In this document: positions 1 through 11,522 of the stretch, one piece after another
How positions within the stretch are numbered: the stretch's first letter is position 1
Layout: each line of letters opens with the position of its first letter
Assembly: GCA_026260175.1 (NCBI GenBank)
Contig: JAKCWW010000040.1
Span: forward strand, 7,656 to 71,655
Origin: Reticulitermes lucifugus
Taxonomy: Eukaryota > Arthropoda > Insecta > Blattodea > Rhinotermitidae
Direction of reading: 5' to 3'
DNA: 64,000 bases
Notes under the pieces: generated by a model
The model's input: only the letters and a program-made list of their open reading frames with translations
The model's database searches: none
What the model was told of the DNA's origin: nothing
Program-made: the position numbers and the translations under genes

Positions 1-59
1 TTAGGAACTATTTAGTGTTCTTTTTAATAAACAAGTGCATTTCGTTGGTGTAAGTGATA

Positions 60-345
60 TTAAAGTACAGCTGTTCGTGTCCACGCCGTGAAGGCATACT
101 GGGGGAGTAGGTACACAGATCCACTCATTCTTAAGGTCGGCAGCAAATGGAGTGGCCCATATTCACACGGCCGACCGCTTTAATCCTAGTACAGAAACCC
201 GGTATCACAGGGAATATAAGGCTGGGTGGGACCCAAAGCATCTCTGTACAGATTTGGAGAAGAAATATCTCTTGCTCCTGCCGGGATTCGAACCCCGGAA
301 ATTCCAGCCCGTAGATCCTTTATATAAAGATCGTATTATTTGAGT
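60..345 (-). mobile_element. SINE family B, diverged copy
   Basis: Read on the minus strand this begins with a decayed tRNA-like head whose B box (GGGTTCGAATCCCGG-like, plus-strand 282-298) is still clear. The body runs through the diagnostic 'AAAGCGG-CCG' block (170-180) and ends with the family tail 'CTCTACTC...GGCCTTCA...TTTA'. It aligns by eye with the copies at 2936, 13402 and 40001. The A box is poorly preserved and I see no target-site duplication, so this is an old, non-functional insertion. Confidence 0.75.
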
Positions 346-379
346 CATATACACTTTCGACAAAGGTTTAATGTAACTG

Positions 380-525
380 TTATCACTACTATTTATTTGG
401 ACTTTTTACATTGCCTGTTTCTTTTTTCGGGTGAATCCATCTGAAAAAGGAAACAGACGTTTCCGAAACGTTGTGTTGTGTTATATAGTGACAATGCAAA
501 AACGTCCAGATAAATATTATCGATA
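380..525. mobile_element. Foldback element with hammerhead-like core (subtype GGAAAC stem)
   Basis: Arms at about 380-418 and 486-525 are imperfect inverted repeats (both contain TATTTAT-tGGAC-TTTTT-CATTG). Between them, on the plus strand at 441-476, lies CTGAAAA, then GGAAAC/GTTTCC around a 4-base loop, then GAAACGTTGTG. This matches the order of a hammerhead ribozyme core (CUGANGA, helix II, GAAA), with one core base differing. The same subtype recurs at 10351. Inference: terminus of a Penelope-like element in inverted arrangement. Confidence 0.6.
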
Positions 526-526
526 A

Positions 527-2189
527 TAGTAGTATATTATTTATTATCAAACCACAAGACGTTTAGTGGCATAAGTATAAAAAATTAATGGCTTGGCCCA
601 ATTTCTATTTTCGCAGTTATCTTTTTCTATATATTATATTTTTGTTGTTTGTGGTAGGAGAAGTCGATAACAAGTGTGCTCGGGGCCCCAGAGGGAAGTG
701 GGAAAGGTTTCCTTTCGCGAACTACAGAAAAACCATTTAAAGTCCATAGTTTTCCGTAAGAATGTCATATGAAACCGCCATATGTCTTATTGTTTCGGCC
801 ACGTACTTATTACATTTCACAACTCTAGAAATTTATAACTTTATAGGGAACGTGTTGCTAACTCAGAGGTTGCAAACACAAACGTCTAAAAAACCGTCCT
901 TCAGACATCGAAACGATTAGTAAAATTTCGTGTAATGAAACAATAATTGTTTACCAAAATTTAACTTGTCAAAAATACCATTTTTATTTTACATATTAAA
1001 CGTTTAGTTTTGTAGAAAGTCTAACTTTCGTGGCGACGTCCCATAGATTGTTGCTCGTACTGTAGATTATATTACTGTTTCTGCTCTCTTCCTACATTTC
1101 AGAACAAGGAGAACTGTACAAAAAGTGAAAGTTATTTTCTATCCAATAAAATAAATTTAAATTAATGTTGAGAATAAATTAGGATGATCTAGGTATTCAA
1201 TTTTATCAGTGGTTGCGTTTCCTTATTTGTGACACATTAAACTCCACTGCAATTGATTAAGTCGTCTGAAGTAAGCTCTGAACCTTTCAGCACAGGATAT
1301 GTATTTAGGATGTTAATATTCTAACACCAAACGGGTATATAAGACATGGAATACAAGGGCAGTACATAATCTGACAAAGTTTTTCGTTTTAAATTTATCG
1401 CTTGTGAAGTCCTCAGTTTCCCTCTAACTAGGCCTCACACGAATGGAAGTCATACAGGTACTCAAAGAGCTCTTGAATTGTCAAAAGGAAAGGTGTTTGA
1501 ACTCTTCACCTTTGTCATTTTTATTAACAGGGGGCAGTGTTGACACTGTGATTAAGTTCATGCCCTGTGTTTACCCTGCATTAAAATATCCTTCCTATTG
1601 AACAACCCTACAGGTGTAAGATCTTGTCATATCATGTAATACGGAAGCCTGAAAACTTAAAAAAGTAAAAATTAACTTAACGCCCTTTTCTTTTTATGTT
1701 CATGTCACTTAAAGGGATTTAATCGGTGTTAATTGGCAGGTAACTTCAAGCATTCAAGAGCTGAACCAAAATTATTGCTGTTATTATTATTATTATTATT
1801 ATTAAGGTATTTAAATTATATTCTGACCAAAATCAGTATTCTACCCCACTTTCTCCTATGCTTTAACACCAAGAGCTATAGCTCCCGTCAGTGTATTACA
1901 CCATGACATTGTGGGCCACAAGATTGATGTAAGGTGCTTTCCTTATAATCTGCAGTACACAAAATTTTTGAATTTAAAAATCCGTAATTATGAACTGTGT
2001 TAGCGAAAGATAATATATTTCCACATAATATCATTAAGTGCACTGATAAAACAAGAAATCGAGAACCTTATGTTACGTGGCAATCAATGAACTCCATGGA
2101 GGAGGTCTCCAGAAACTGATTAGCGATTAGCTGGCCAAGATATCTGCCGACTTACAAGCAACTAGACATTTCATTAAAACTGACATACG
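527..2189. other. Unassigned AT-rich DNA
   Basis: No open frame resembling a known protein and no copy of the dispersed families is recognised. The only distinct element is a (TTA)n microsatellite at 1779-1804. Confidence 0.6.
1779..1804. repeat. (TTA)n microsatellite
   Basis: About eight uninterrupted TTA units followed by AAGG. Confidence 0.9.
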
Positions 2190-2275
2190 TGCTGCCGTGA
2201 ACCACAGCAAATTTTACTAGTTTCGTCTATGTGCTACATGTTTCGGTCGTACTGATCTTACTCAAGAATTTAAAT
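2190..2275 (-). mobile_element. Diverged arm of the hammerhead-like foldback family
   Basis: On the minus strand, GACCGAAACATGTAGC matches the terminal motif of the 21768-22050 foldback exactly. The preceding CUGANGA part is degenerate (CTTGAGTAAGATC). A stretch at 2412-2432 (GGGATGAATTCCAC) is also shared with the flank of the copy at 60457, suggesting further remnants of the same element downstream. Confidence 0.4.
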
Positions 2276-2308
2276 ACATGACTTTAAAACTCAAAATAAA
2301 ACACACAC

Positions 2309-2344
2309 ATATATATATATATAAATTTTGTGAGATCTCACAAA
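2309..2344. repeat. (TA)n run followed by an 18-bp perfect palindrome
   Basis: A short CA/TA run is followed at 2327-2344 by TTTGTGAGATCTCACAAA, which equals its own reverse complement with no loop. No function is implied. Confidence 0.85.
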
Positions 2345-2935
2345 TTGTACAAGCCATAATAATCCTTACGTAGCTTTAAAAGAATTTATATTTGTATATG
2401 ATATATCACAATGGGATGAATTCCACAAACATTGTAACTAGATCTTTCGTTACTGCTTTACTACAAGCCCGCCAATGGACGCCGTTCTGCGCTTCATTAC
2501 GCACATTAGAATCACAGTTTTAAGTACAGTTTATAATATGACCAATCTACTGCAGGGACTCAGAAATTGCCTCTTTTCTACCAGTTCACACATTTTCAAG
2601 TGAACATTAAATATTTAAACGTCTGAGAAGAAGCAACAAACGCAGATGAGATACATGACAAGACTGCAACGACAAATACAGGACATGGTTGTCAGAAGTT
2701 CTGTTCAGCTCAGCTTCCTAAGACTGACAACCAACATGGGCGCATCTGCATGAATACACATTAACAATGACGTAGTTTGTGCGGTTGTAGAATTCGAGCT
2801 CCTATTCTATGGCCGAAACTGTAATACTTCTGCAACCGAAATACTCAAGAATATATTAGACTTAAACTGTAAAAGAAATAGTCACTTAGATATCCGAATA
2901 ACTGAAGATGTGGTGAAGAGATTATGTACGACCTA

Positions 2936-3172
2936 AAGGTAAAATTACATGTGTCCACGCCACGAAAGCACAAAAGGGAAGTAGAAGTGTACCTCTACTC
3001 ATTCTTAACCTCCACGATAGATGGGGATGAGTGGTCTACATCACGTCCCGGCCGCTTTACCCCCAGAAAAGCATCCTTGTACCCAACGAATAGCAGTCTG
3101 GATGGGCCCCAGAGCCAGTCTGGACATTTTGGAGAAGGGATAAATTTCTTGCACTTGCCCGAACATCAAGAT
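2936..3172 (-). mobile_element. SINE family B, head-truncated copy
   Basis: The plus strand reads GTAAAATTACATG, then the family tail (CTCTACTCATTCTTAACCTC), then CACGTCCCGGCCGCTTTAC at about 3041-3061, which is the strongest shared block of the family. The tRNA-derived head, which should lie at the right end, is reduced to an unrecognisable remnant (CTTGCCCGAACATC). Some 240 bp survive of about 280. Confidence 0.75.
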
Positions 3173-3501
3173 AGTTTATTATATATTATTACTATAATTT
3201 ATTCCGTAAAATACATAAAATTTGTGTTCGGACTGCATTTAACAATTAAAATTCGATCCAGTAAGGGACTTCTGTAAGCACGTTAGAAACATTGGGTTGC
3301 GTAAGATACCAGCTGAGCAACTAGCAGCTGCGAAAGGGGCTTGTGCTACACAGAGTTGGTGAGTTGTGAATGTATATACAGCTTCGTGTCTCCAGCAGAA
3401 AGGCTTTTAAATTATATACGGGAGTCGATACGATCTATAATTAAGAACAATTAGCCCGATGATGACTGAAATTAACTTACATTGTGTAAATAGGTATTGG
3501 T

Positions 3502-3681
3502 TTTACATCACAGAGAACTCAGTGTGCTTCCATTAGAAAGGCCAATCGGTTACGTTGTATAGGGAAATAACGTATATTTTTTTGTGAAATAGGCATGGGA
3601 CACATAAATACATTGCGTGGAAATAATGTACAGTTTTTAATGTTAAACCTGGCGGTACACATCATAACCACTATGCTTTAG
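3502..3681 (+). repeat. Unclassified dispersed repeat, family H
   Basis: One of four copies (others at 19371, 31055, 49032) sharing the order CACAGAGAACnCAGTGTGCTT, CCATTAGAAAGGCCAATCGG, TATAGGGAAT, ACACATAAATAC and GGCGGTACA-AT-TAACCACT. The copies are strongly diverged from one another. No open frame, tRNA-like promoter boxes or terminal inverted repeats were seen, so the class is unknown. All four lie on the plus strand. Confidence 0.65.
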
Positions 3682-3808
3682 AGGATTAAGAATGTTGAAA
3701 TAAATGTAAGAGTGGCATTCACAGGAATACGAAGTTGACTGTGTAAGTATTAATTACCTTCTTGTACTCTGTTACGGTATAAAGCTCTGACCGGCGTAAC
3801 AGGCCCGA

Positions 3809-3836
3809 AAACACACACACACACACATACACACAC
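3809..3836. repeat. (AC)n microsatellite
   Basis: AC repeats with a single interruption (ACATAC). Confidence 0.9.
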
Positions 3837-4549
3837 GAAAAGCGAGGTACATCTGCACCCTCAATAGACCAGAAATATCCGATTAGTGATTTATCATCTT
3901 TCATAATTTCTGTGTTTACGATAGGAAAGATGTTATGTTGTAGTACTAAGTAGCTACTTTTATGCATTATACGAAAGCAGGAACGCCTTGTCGTGTGAAG
4001 CCTCTACGACTTATCCAGCACCTCCACTGTGCGGGCTGAACTGAACACGCAGCTGCAGGCGCTGCACACAAACTCCTCAAACTTTACACACAGACAAAGT
4101 TAGCGAAAGCAGCGGCAAGTATCAAGCCAATTGAAGCATGAATCAGAAATAAAACTTTAGGTACTACAAAGTTAGTAAACTCTTGCTGATGATATTCATG
4201 TCGTTACTCTACACTTCATCAAATTACAACTATTTCGTGTTATAAAATATGAATCTTTGAATAAATTTGTGTAAGCACAAGAATTAAAATTAAGCATTAA
4301 CAGAAACTACGCTAGACTAAAACATCAGTGTTTACCACTGTCTCTTAATTATGCTTATTAAAGTGAGGCACAGATACCGTCTCACAGGATAACAGATGGA
4401 ATCATGCGTACGATAAACTTACAATCTGTGTAACCAATTTACTTTGTGAAGAAAATTTGCTGGTTTTAGATGTTGTTTCTAAAACTAACATTTTTGTTAT
4501 TTCGTAAAATTTTTACTGAGGAGCCAGGATAGGGCAAAATCTATTGGTT

Positions 4550-4620
4550 AATTTTGACGAGATTCGAACCTACGACATCGGGAATAAACATATAAAGCTT
4601 TACGAACTGCTCGATGTGTC
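4550..4620 (-). mobile_element. tRNA-derived SINE head, relic
   Basis: On the minus strand there is a B-box-like GTAGGTTCGAATCTCG (4558-4573). Upstream of it by tRNA-like spacing lies CGAGCAGTTCGTAAAGC (4598-4613), resembling an A box and D arm. The anticodon region is not foldable with confidence and no family A, B or C body follows, so this is a different or very decayed SINE. Confidence 0.4.
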
Positions 4621-5281
4621 AAATATTTAACAGTGAATATTGAACACCGTGCCAACAACGGTGATGAAAGGGTTGTGGCATATTGGGAATGCTGAAAACC
4701 AGAGCCGTCATTCGCGGTACATAGGAATTACGTGGAAATATTTAATAATGAGTGTAATTAACATACAGAATAATAAATTGTTTTCATGACTGGCAAGGGT
4801 ATCAATTCTACGCATTCGGTGTTTAAAATTGCAGCCACAAAACTAAAAACTACATATAAATATACATAAATCTATGTAAAAAAATGTTTTTCTACAATTT
4901 AACAAGTTTTGATGGAGCGAAATGACTTAACACTGTGGTACAATCGTGTGTCGTAGGAATGCACGGTTCGATGCGAAGACGATAACAGTCTGAAAACAAT
5001 TTTGGTGATTCATTTTAATCCCTCCAGAAAAATATTAAGATGACACCACCTTTTAGCCCCCCCCACACATTCTTAATTACACTACACTAACCGGGTAGTT
5101 GATACGGCGTTGTAAAATAACCTAACATTCACCCCACAAATATTAAAAAGTACTGGCCATTTGTTGAATAAGCTTTATATTTCCACACGACGGCACTTTA
5201 TGCCTTTCCTGCGAATGGTAATACTACCTGCTATGACTACATTTACGCTTTAAAACCTGCCATCTAAGTAATCACGTTCAT

Positions 5282-5533
5282 CGTGCGGTCTAAGGCGTAG
5301 GTTTTCCGTCGATTGATTGCTGGGATCGCGGGTTCGAATCCCGCTGAGGCCATGGATGTTCGTCCCTTGTGATTGTTGTGTGTTGTGTAGGTGGCGACCT
5401 CTGCTATCAGCTGATCACTCCTTTATAAAAGTCCGACCGGGTGTGTGTGTGTTTCTAATTGTGTTAGTGAGTTATAAACCTCAAAATGAGGCGGCCTAGG
5501 CCCGATTTGGTTTGTAGCGCCATACAAAAAAAT
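5282..5533 (+). mobile_element. SINE family A, 5'-truncated copy
   Basis: It begins inside the tRNA-like head at CGTGCGGTCTAAGGCG and retains the B box GGGTTCGAATCCCGC (5330-5344). The family body follows (GTTGTGTGTTG, GCTGATCACTC, GTGTGTGTGT, CCTCAAAATGAGGCGGCC), ending in an A-rich tail (5524-5532). Flanking 11-mers ATCACGTTCAT (5271-5281) and ATTACATTCAT (5534-5544) match at 9 of 11 positions and are a likely decayed TSD. Confidence 0.85.
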
Positions 5534-5544
5534 ATTACATTCAT

Positions 5545-6480
5545 ATTCGTCTTTATAGAAAATCCTTTTTTCTTTCTTCATTTCTTTTAACCCGTATGCA
5601 CTCACTGAAATGTCATTTTTGGGGAAAACCTAAATTAATTCTGCACGTAACTACACGTAATTATTATCGGACCACTAAAAACGTTTCGCTTACCTTACCA
5701 ATAAGACTGCCTGACTTACAAAAATAAGCAATAAAGAAGTGACAGCATATCGGAAAAGTGAAACATGGAAACTATTAATCCTATTTGTGAATAAAATACA
5801 TGTCTATTTTAGACTTCCAATCGTAAAAACCGTGTGAAGTTAAAGTCATATCAGATAAGTAAATTAACAACACATGAACAGCATGCAATTAAACTCGTGG
5901 ATTCGTGCTAAGGCCTTTTGAGGACATATAATCCTTATTATCATATCCATTTTGAAAAAAGTTTAAAACTTAAACAGAGCTAAAGATTCTGTCTCCATTA
6001 CACCTGTAGGATATTAACTCACAGACACATACCGTCGCTGTAAACTGTGACTGATATACAACACGAAATTTTAGGGATGTTTATATCTATATTACATGTC
6101 CCATGTTCCTCCTTCATCTTCTTTATCTGTATAATTGGAAGTTAAATGATAACGTTTGCACAACTATATTCTTTAGTTTTAGGCTGTAAAAATAATAATT
6201 TTTAAAAATGCATGTATATACATCTTTAAATCCTTTACCATTTAAAACTCTGGAATCCCATTTTACGTGGTGCTAGCGTCTCGCTAACCCATAAGTGCCT
6301 GCGCCCACCATATTATTGCTGACTAGGAATTTAGAAACTGCAATGTATTTGTGGCCTTCAATAATATGAGAGTGCCAAATATTGTGAAAGTTGGCCAACT
6401 TGTTCAAAATGTGAAAAAGAAATGATAAATCAGGTGATATAACAAGCCTACTATCTGCTTCTTTAACAAAGAAGGATACA
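5545..6480. other. Unassigned DNA
   Basis: No recognisable gene or repeat. Short open frames here lack any known domain and are of chance length. Confidence 0.5.
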
Positions 6481-6525
6481 AACAGAGAAGACAGAAACGG
6501 AGAAGACAGAAACAGAGAAGACAAG
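6481..6525. repeat. 15-bp minisatellite, three units
   Basis: Three consecutive units of AACRGAGAAGACAGA differ at one or two positions. Read on the minus strand it produces a repetitive Leu/Ser/Phe peptide inside a short open frame, which is an artefact of the repeat. Confidence 0.85.
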
Positions 6526-7139
6526 TCCATGCCAAATCATGAGACTTTCTAACTTTATTAAATCGCTGTAAGTTATATTTAAAAAAGATAAAGTAACCTT
6601 CAAATAAATCAAAAAGAGAGCTCTTAATTCACAACAATTTCAGGAAAGCATGTTTTTGTCTAGATTCATTTTTAACGTAATTTATTTACTACAGTACAGG
6701 AAATATTAGGGCCACTTCCTTCCCTGGGGATGAGTGATTAGGAGAAAGCTTTCAATATCACAGCGGAAACCGACATACATTATGCAATATGATCCTCAGG
6801 ACGAGTTGTCTCTACCATTTTTAACAAAAGAAGGCTTGTATTATTACAGGCAAGAGGTAATTTGAAATGGAAGGAAAGTGCGAGAATAGTGACTGTTGTA
6901 ACCCTGCGGCAGCTACAGGGATGTCTCTCGTCAACCACATAGCTAATTGTGTATGTTAGCTACAGCGAGGAAAATAATTTACACATTTTTAAAAGAAATA
7001 TACGTATAAGGTAACATTGTGACGCGTTCGCCTAAAGTTTATACCTCCAAAGCTATCCTAACAGCCTGATACAATTTCATTCGAAGAGAGTGTTTTTATG
7101 GCGATTTAATGCCGCCCACAGCCATAAATATTATTTATG

Positions 7140-7335
7140 TATTCACGTAAATTGCCCAATATTTTACCCGATTTCAACCAGATTTGGATTTTCTGGACAG
7201 ATTTTCATAAAAGCCACCAATATCGAATGTCATGGAAATCCTTCCAGTGACAGCCGGGCTGATACATGCGGGCGGGCGGACGGACAGAACGGATATGACT
7301 AAAGTAATAGGCGCTTTACTCGACTATGTGAAAGC
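7140..7335 (+). repeat. Unclassified dispersed repeat, family G
   Basis: It shares with 57968-58135 the order CCGATTT-AACCA-AT-TGGA, TTCT-GACAGATTTTC, CCAATATCGAAT, GAAATCCTTCCAGTG, GCTGATA-ATGCGG, GGACAGA, AATAGGCGCTTT, CGACTATG. The 53848 copy is in reverse. The repeat is built around weakly repeated AAAATTTGAT/GATTTTCAT words and a GACAGA run. I know of similar repeats in many arthropods but cannot assign a class. Confidence 0.65.
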
Positions 7336-7349
7336 GCTTTACAATGACA

Positions 7350-9180
7350 CAAAGTTACACATTATCCTCTTCTAGAGACTGCCAGTTAATAGCTGCCAAA
7401 AAATTTGAGCACGATTCTGTCGTGTGATCTACTAGCATGTATGAAGAAATTTTCTATTGTACACGTGTGTCGCTTTGTCGTAAATGTAATATATTATACA
7501 CATTTGAATATCAAGTTTCAGATGTACTGATTCTACTAAGAGACAGGGCTGTTCATAGCGCTGTACATTTAAGTTACTGGAGGCAAGACATAATTCCGTC
7601 TATAATATAATTTTCTTTGACGACATTATGAGAGTTTCGTCACTGTAAACACTGTTTCTCAACGCTATAGACCAATATCTGAGTGCCAAGAACAGAACCC
7701 CAGGGGATCAGATGAACGGTTTGCAACAAACTACCATTTCTCCGTTTGCACTCTCCATGCAGAGCATAGTGAGTTATGAAATTTATTTATTTTTCTTCCT
7801 TTTTAATTTGTGCTTTGGCAGAACGCCACAAAAGGGTTGCCGAACCCTCTGGCACGAAAGAGCACTGAGTAAGGGATTCCAGAGTCTAAAGTACAAATCC
7901 TAACGTCTATATACAATTCACCCCTTTCTGTATTGCAGTTGCCCGTGGTGATGTGAAGTACGTTACCTTCCATTACATGTCAGTACGACTGGCTGCCGGG
8001 TTTCTGTGGTCACAATGTGGTGCATTCAACAGCAGGGTCTGTTTGCTAGAATGCCTTCATTATGGTCCTAGTACCTGCGGTTTGGTTTCAAACGTATCAT
8101 AATTAAGTCATTATGACGGATTCTCTCTACCACTTTTAAATATGTTACTGATCATAAGCGAAGTTACAGCTCAGTTAAAGGAAACTGCCTGGTACGTAGG
8201 GAATAAACTTACGAACAATAACTTAAAACCTGGACTAATATCTCAAAACTTGATAACAGTTCTTTTTTCCAGAAAAAAGAATCTGCGAACATGATTTTAA
8301 TGTAGCGTATCAATACTTTGGTCTAAAGAACATTTTTATAAAGTGTGTTGCTTAAATTAAAAATACCTTTTCATGCCATCATAATATTTAATTTTATGAT
8401 GCACTTATTGTTCAAAACATGTAAGAAAAATACTAATAAATAGCATGAACAACATAAGTCAAGTGTTATATTACAGCAGCAAAGGCTTGTCAAACTGAAC
8501 ATTTATGAATGGTATGAAAAGAGCCTGTTTTAAAAAGGAAGGCTTACCCCCTACTGTTGTGCTTATAAAGCTACGGAGATGAACAGATCATAGTAGGCCT
8601 GAGTCTACGATAAATCTAAAATATAAAGCTGTTAATATACAGCACACAAAACATGCTATATGATTCATTATCAGTGCAGGATACGTTGTTGACTGAGAGA
8701 AAATCTGAAAGGAGTAATCAAATTCATTTCCACGATATTTTTTGGTTCTCTTTCAAAACAAGCGGTTGTTTATTGCCAGATGGGAATTAATGGGTTGATA
8801 TGTGCGGAGATATGGAGAATAAACTTTTTTGTCTGTTTCAAGGCATTCATGATTACACCCGCAAGTACTGCAAGTAGATCTGCCTGGCGGCAAGAATTCT
8901 AAACAGACAAATTAAAAATGGGACATGGACTCGTTACTACTCAGATAGACTGCTTGGTGCTTGTAACAGAATAGACTGCCCTGTGCTCGTCTGAAAATTG
9001 CTATTCTTACGTATAAATGTGGAAGATATGGAAGTATAAATTGAACATTAGTATCCACATTCATACAAGTTTCTGCAACTGGAAACTTCTAACAACTTCG
9101 CAAGTTTGCAAGCATAAAGTAGAATGTTTCAGGGTATAGCAACGATGGGAACGTAACACACAGAAGCATACAACTCTCTG
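7350..9180. other. Unassigned DNA
   Basis: Nothing recognisable except a weak 33-bp direct duplication near 8939-8990 (AGATAGACTGC-TGGTGCTTGT, then AGAATAGACTGCCCTGTGCTC). No family copy was seen. Confidence 0.5.
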
Positions 9181-9184
9181 TTCC

Positions 9185-9210
9185 TATATATATATATATA
9201 TATATATATA
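9185..9210. repeat. (TA)n microsatellite
   Basis: Thirteen uninterrupted TA units. Confidence 0.95.
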
Positions 9211-9468
9211 CAAATATATTGTATTTATATGTGCCAGGATATCTTAGTTAATGAAGTAACTATAATAACTGGACCAACGGGGCTGGATTACCAGCAGAAA
9301 CTAGGAATGATAGGAGATTTACCTCCGATCGTTCATTCTTTTTAACAGTGCGGAGCTTATGTGCAGTGGCAAGTTGTCCAAAATCGCACATCTGCCGGGA
9401 CATGGTACGTTTATTTCACTACTTTATCACCTTTACTTGATCAACGGCGAACACTTCCTCCAGAAATA

Positions 9469-9761
9469 ACTATTATACTATTTTCTTTTTTTTTCAATGC
9501 CTCGACAGCCCCTTGAGGGCCTACGCCGCCTCATTTTTCGAGGCTTCATAATCACACTTTTTAGACACACCACACTCGGTAGGACTCCTCTGAACGAGGG
9601 ACCAGCTCGTCGCAGAGAACTCTGCCTGACGACACACAACACTCACAAGAGACAGACACCCATGCACCCGGCGGGATTCGAATGCACAATCCCAGTAAGC
9701 GAGCGGCCGTAGACCCACGCCTTAGACCGCGCTGCCACTGGAATCGGCACTATTATACTAT
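9469..9761 (-). mobile_element. SINE family A, full copy with perfect 13-bp TSD
   Basis: The body runs 9482-9748, reversed. The plus strand begins with the T-rich complement of the A-tail, passes the family body (GAGGCTTCATAATCACAC, GTAGGACTCCTCTG), and ends with the tRNA-like head. The B box is GGATTCGAATGC-like (9673-9684) and the A-box region is complementary to GGTCTAAGGCGTGGGTCT. The direct repeat ACTATTATACTAT is identical at 9469-9481 and 9749-9761. The intact TSD and head indicate a comparatively young, retrotransposed copy. Confidence 0.92.
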
Positions 9762-10350
9762 ACTAAACAAAAGTCACACACTCGCTATTAGTAATCGGTT
9801 CAACGTAAAGTTTTTTAAGACTAAATAACAAAAAGTTTGATTTTAAGTAAAACAGGGCGAGGTATGGTAAAACAATGTTCACAGAAATAAAACACAGGAT
9901 TATATACAGTAAAACAAATGAAAAAAAGCATAAAATAATGTACTAGAACACTAATAAGAAAGAAGTAGTGAATTTAAACATACACATGAAAAATTGTTAA
10001 TGAACATGTAAGTGCTCCAATAATAGCATAAAAACAGACGATGAGCAGACCTGAACTGCAGGTTATAAAGGTCTTAAGTTAGTTAATTTGTTCCATGTAG
10101 ATTTTAGTACTAAACATCTAAAAGTATTCCAGCCTCTCAAGCATGGCAGTGTTTATTGCAGGCACAATCTGGATAAATCCAGGAAGTAAATGTATTACTT
10201 TGGACACCGTCGATCGTCTTGGGTTTCTTAGACACACAACGCTAAGGAAATGGGATACTTATCCGTCCTCAGGTCGGAAGTAGTTTGGGCCCTTAGAAAC
10301 GGCTAATTCAGCTCGTTCTCAAGAGTCTAACTACCCAGGAACATTCATAT

Positions 10351-10390
10351 CTGAAGATGGAAACAGATCCAGTTTCCGAAACGTTGTGTG
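10351..10390 (+). other. Solitary hammerhead-like core (GGAAAC subtype)
   Basis: CTGAAGA is followed by a 6-bp stem GGAAAC/GTTTCC around a 7-base loop, then GAAACGTTGTG. It is nearly the same as the core at 441-476. No inverted partner arm was found on either side. It is likely one surviving terminus of the element family. Confidence 0.55.
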
Positions 10391-11522
10391 ATCAACCTCT
10401 TTGCTGTTAACACACTACCATCGGGAACTACAGATTTAGCTTAAGCACAGCGAGAAAAGTTATTCTTGACAAGCTGATAGTCCCTAGCCTTTTCAAGGAA
10501 TTTCTCACCCTTTCAAATCGTTATTAAAAAGTTTTGATACACCCAGCAGGTCACACTGTTTTAAGCCAAATAAATCCGTCTCACATCTTTACAAACACTA
10601 TTTAGTTAAGACCCGTCTCAATATTATTCCCATATTCTCGCCTCGGTCTATAAAGCTGCCTTTTCCCTTCACAATTTTGGATTAAAATTCTGTATGCATT
10701 TCGTACATCACAAAGCAGTGCTGCAGACCCGTATTGATTACGAAAATAACGCAGTTAGATGATCCGAAGTTTGAAGGCTTCAGTGTAGTCAACACCCAAA
10801 ATAAGGGTACCCCTGTCTCCAGCACTATTTAGACCACGTCAGCTCACACACAAACCATTAATTCAGTGCTATATTTTGAGGAATCGACACTAATAAAGGA
10901 AACGAATCAAAATTTTATTCGCGAACCATCAGGGTATCTTTATGGGAGTTATGGGACGATCTACAAATATCCATTTGTCAAATATGAACGATCAATTTGA
11001 ATTAATCGGAAATGTATAATTTTGGTTAGTTATACTGCAGAACACTGTATTGTAAAAATGTATATACAAATACTAACATAAATGAATTACATATATTGTG
11101 CGAAATAATAAGTACTCCGTAAAATATTATACAAATACGTCTACATTTCACTAAGTTGTAGCAATACCAGTGTTAATTTACAGCTTTGAAAATTAGACAA
11201 TGAATCGATCGAAATAAAGACAGATCAAGTCATCCGAAAGACGTACCCAAGATTAGCAGCTGGATTTATTCCAATATATTATAGGAGAAATATAGAAACA
11301 TTAAACCAATAACATATGTAAGTTTCTTACCACCAAGTATATTAAACCAATAAGATATCTATAATCAAAAAAAGGGAATATAAATACAAAACGATAATTG
11401 GTAGGAGCGCGAGTAGAAAGCAGCTAAAAAGAGAATTCGAAAGCCACTATTATACTTCAAACCGGAAAGATATAGAAGTACAAGCAGAACCAACTAACAC
11501 AAGACAGAAAGAAGAATTCAAC

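Noticed and set aside
1330-1345. GGGTATATAAGAC as a possible TATA box
   Set aside because: Such words are common in AT-rich DNA. No initiator, coding start or conserved context follows.
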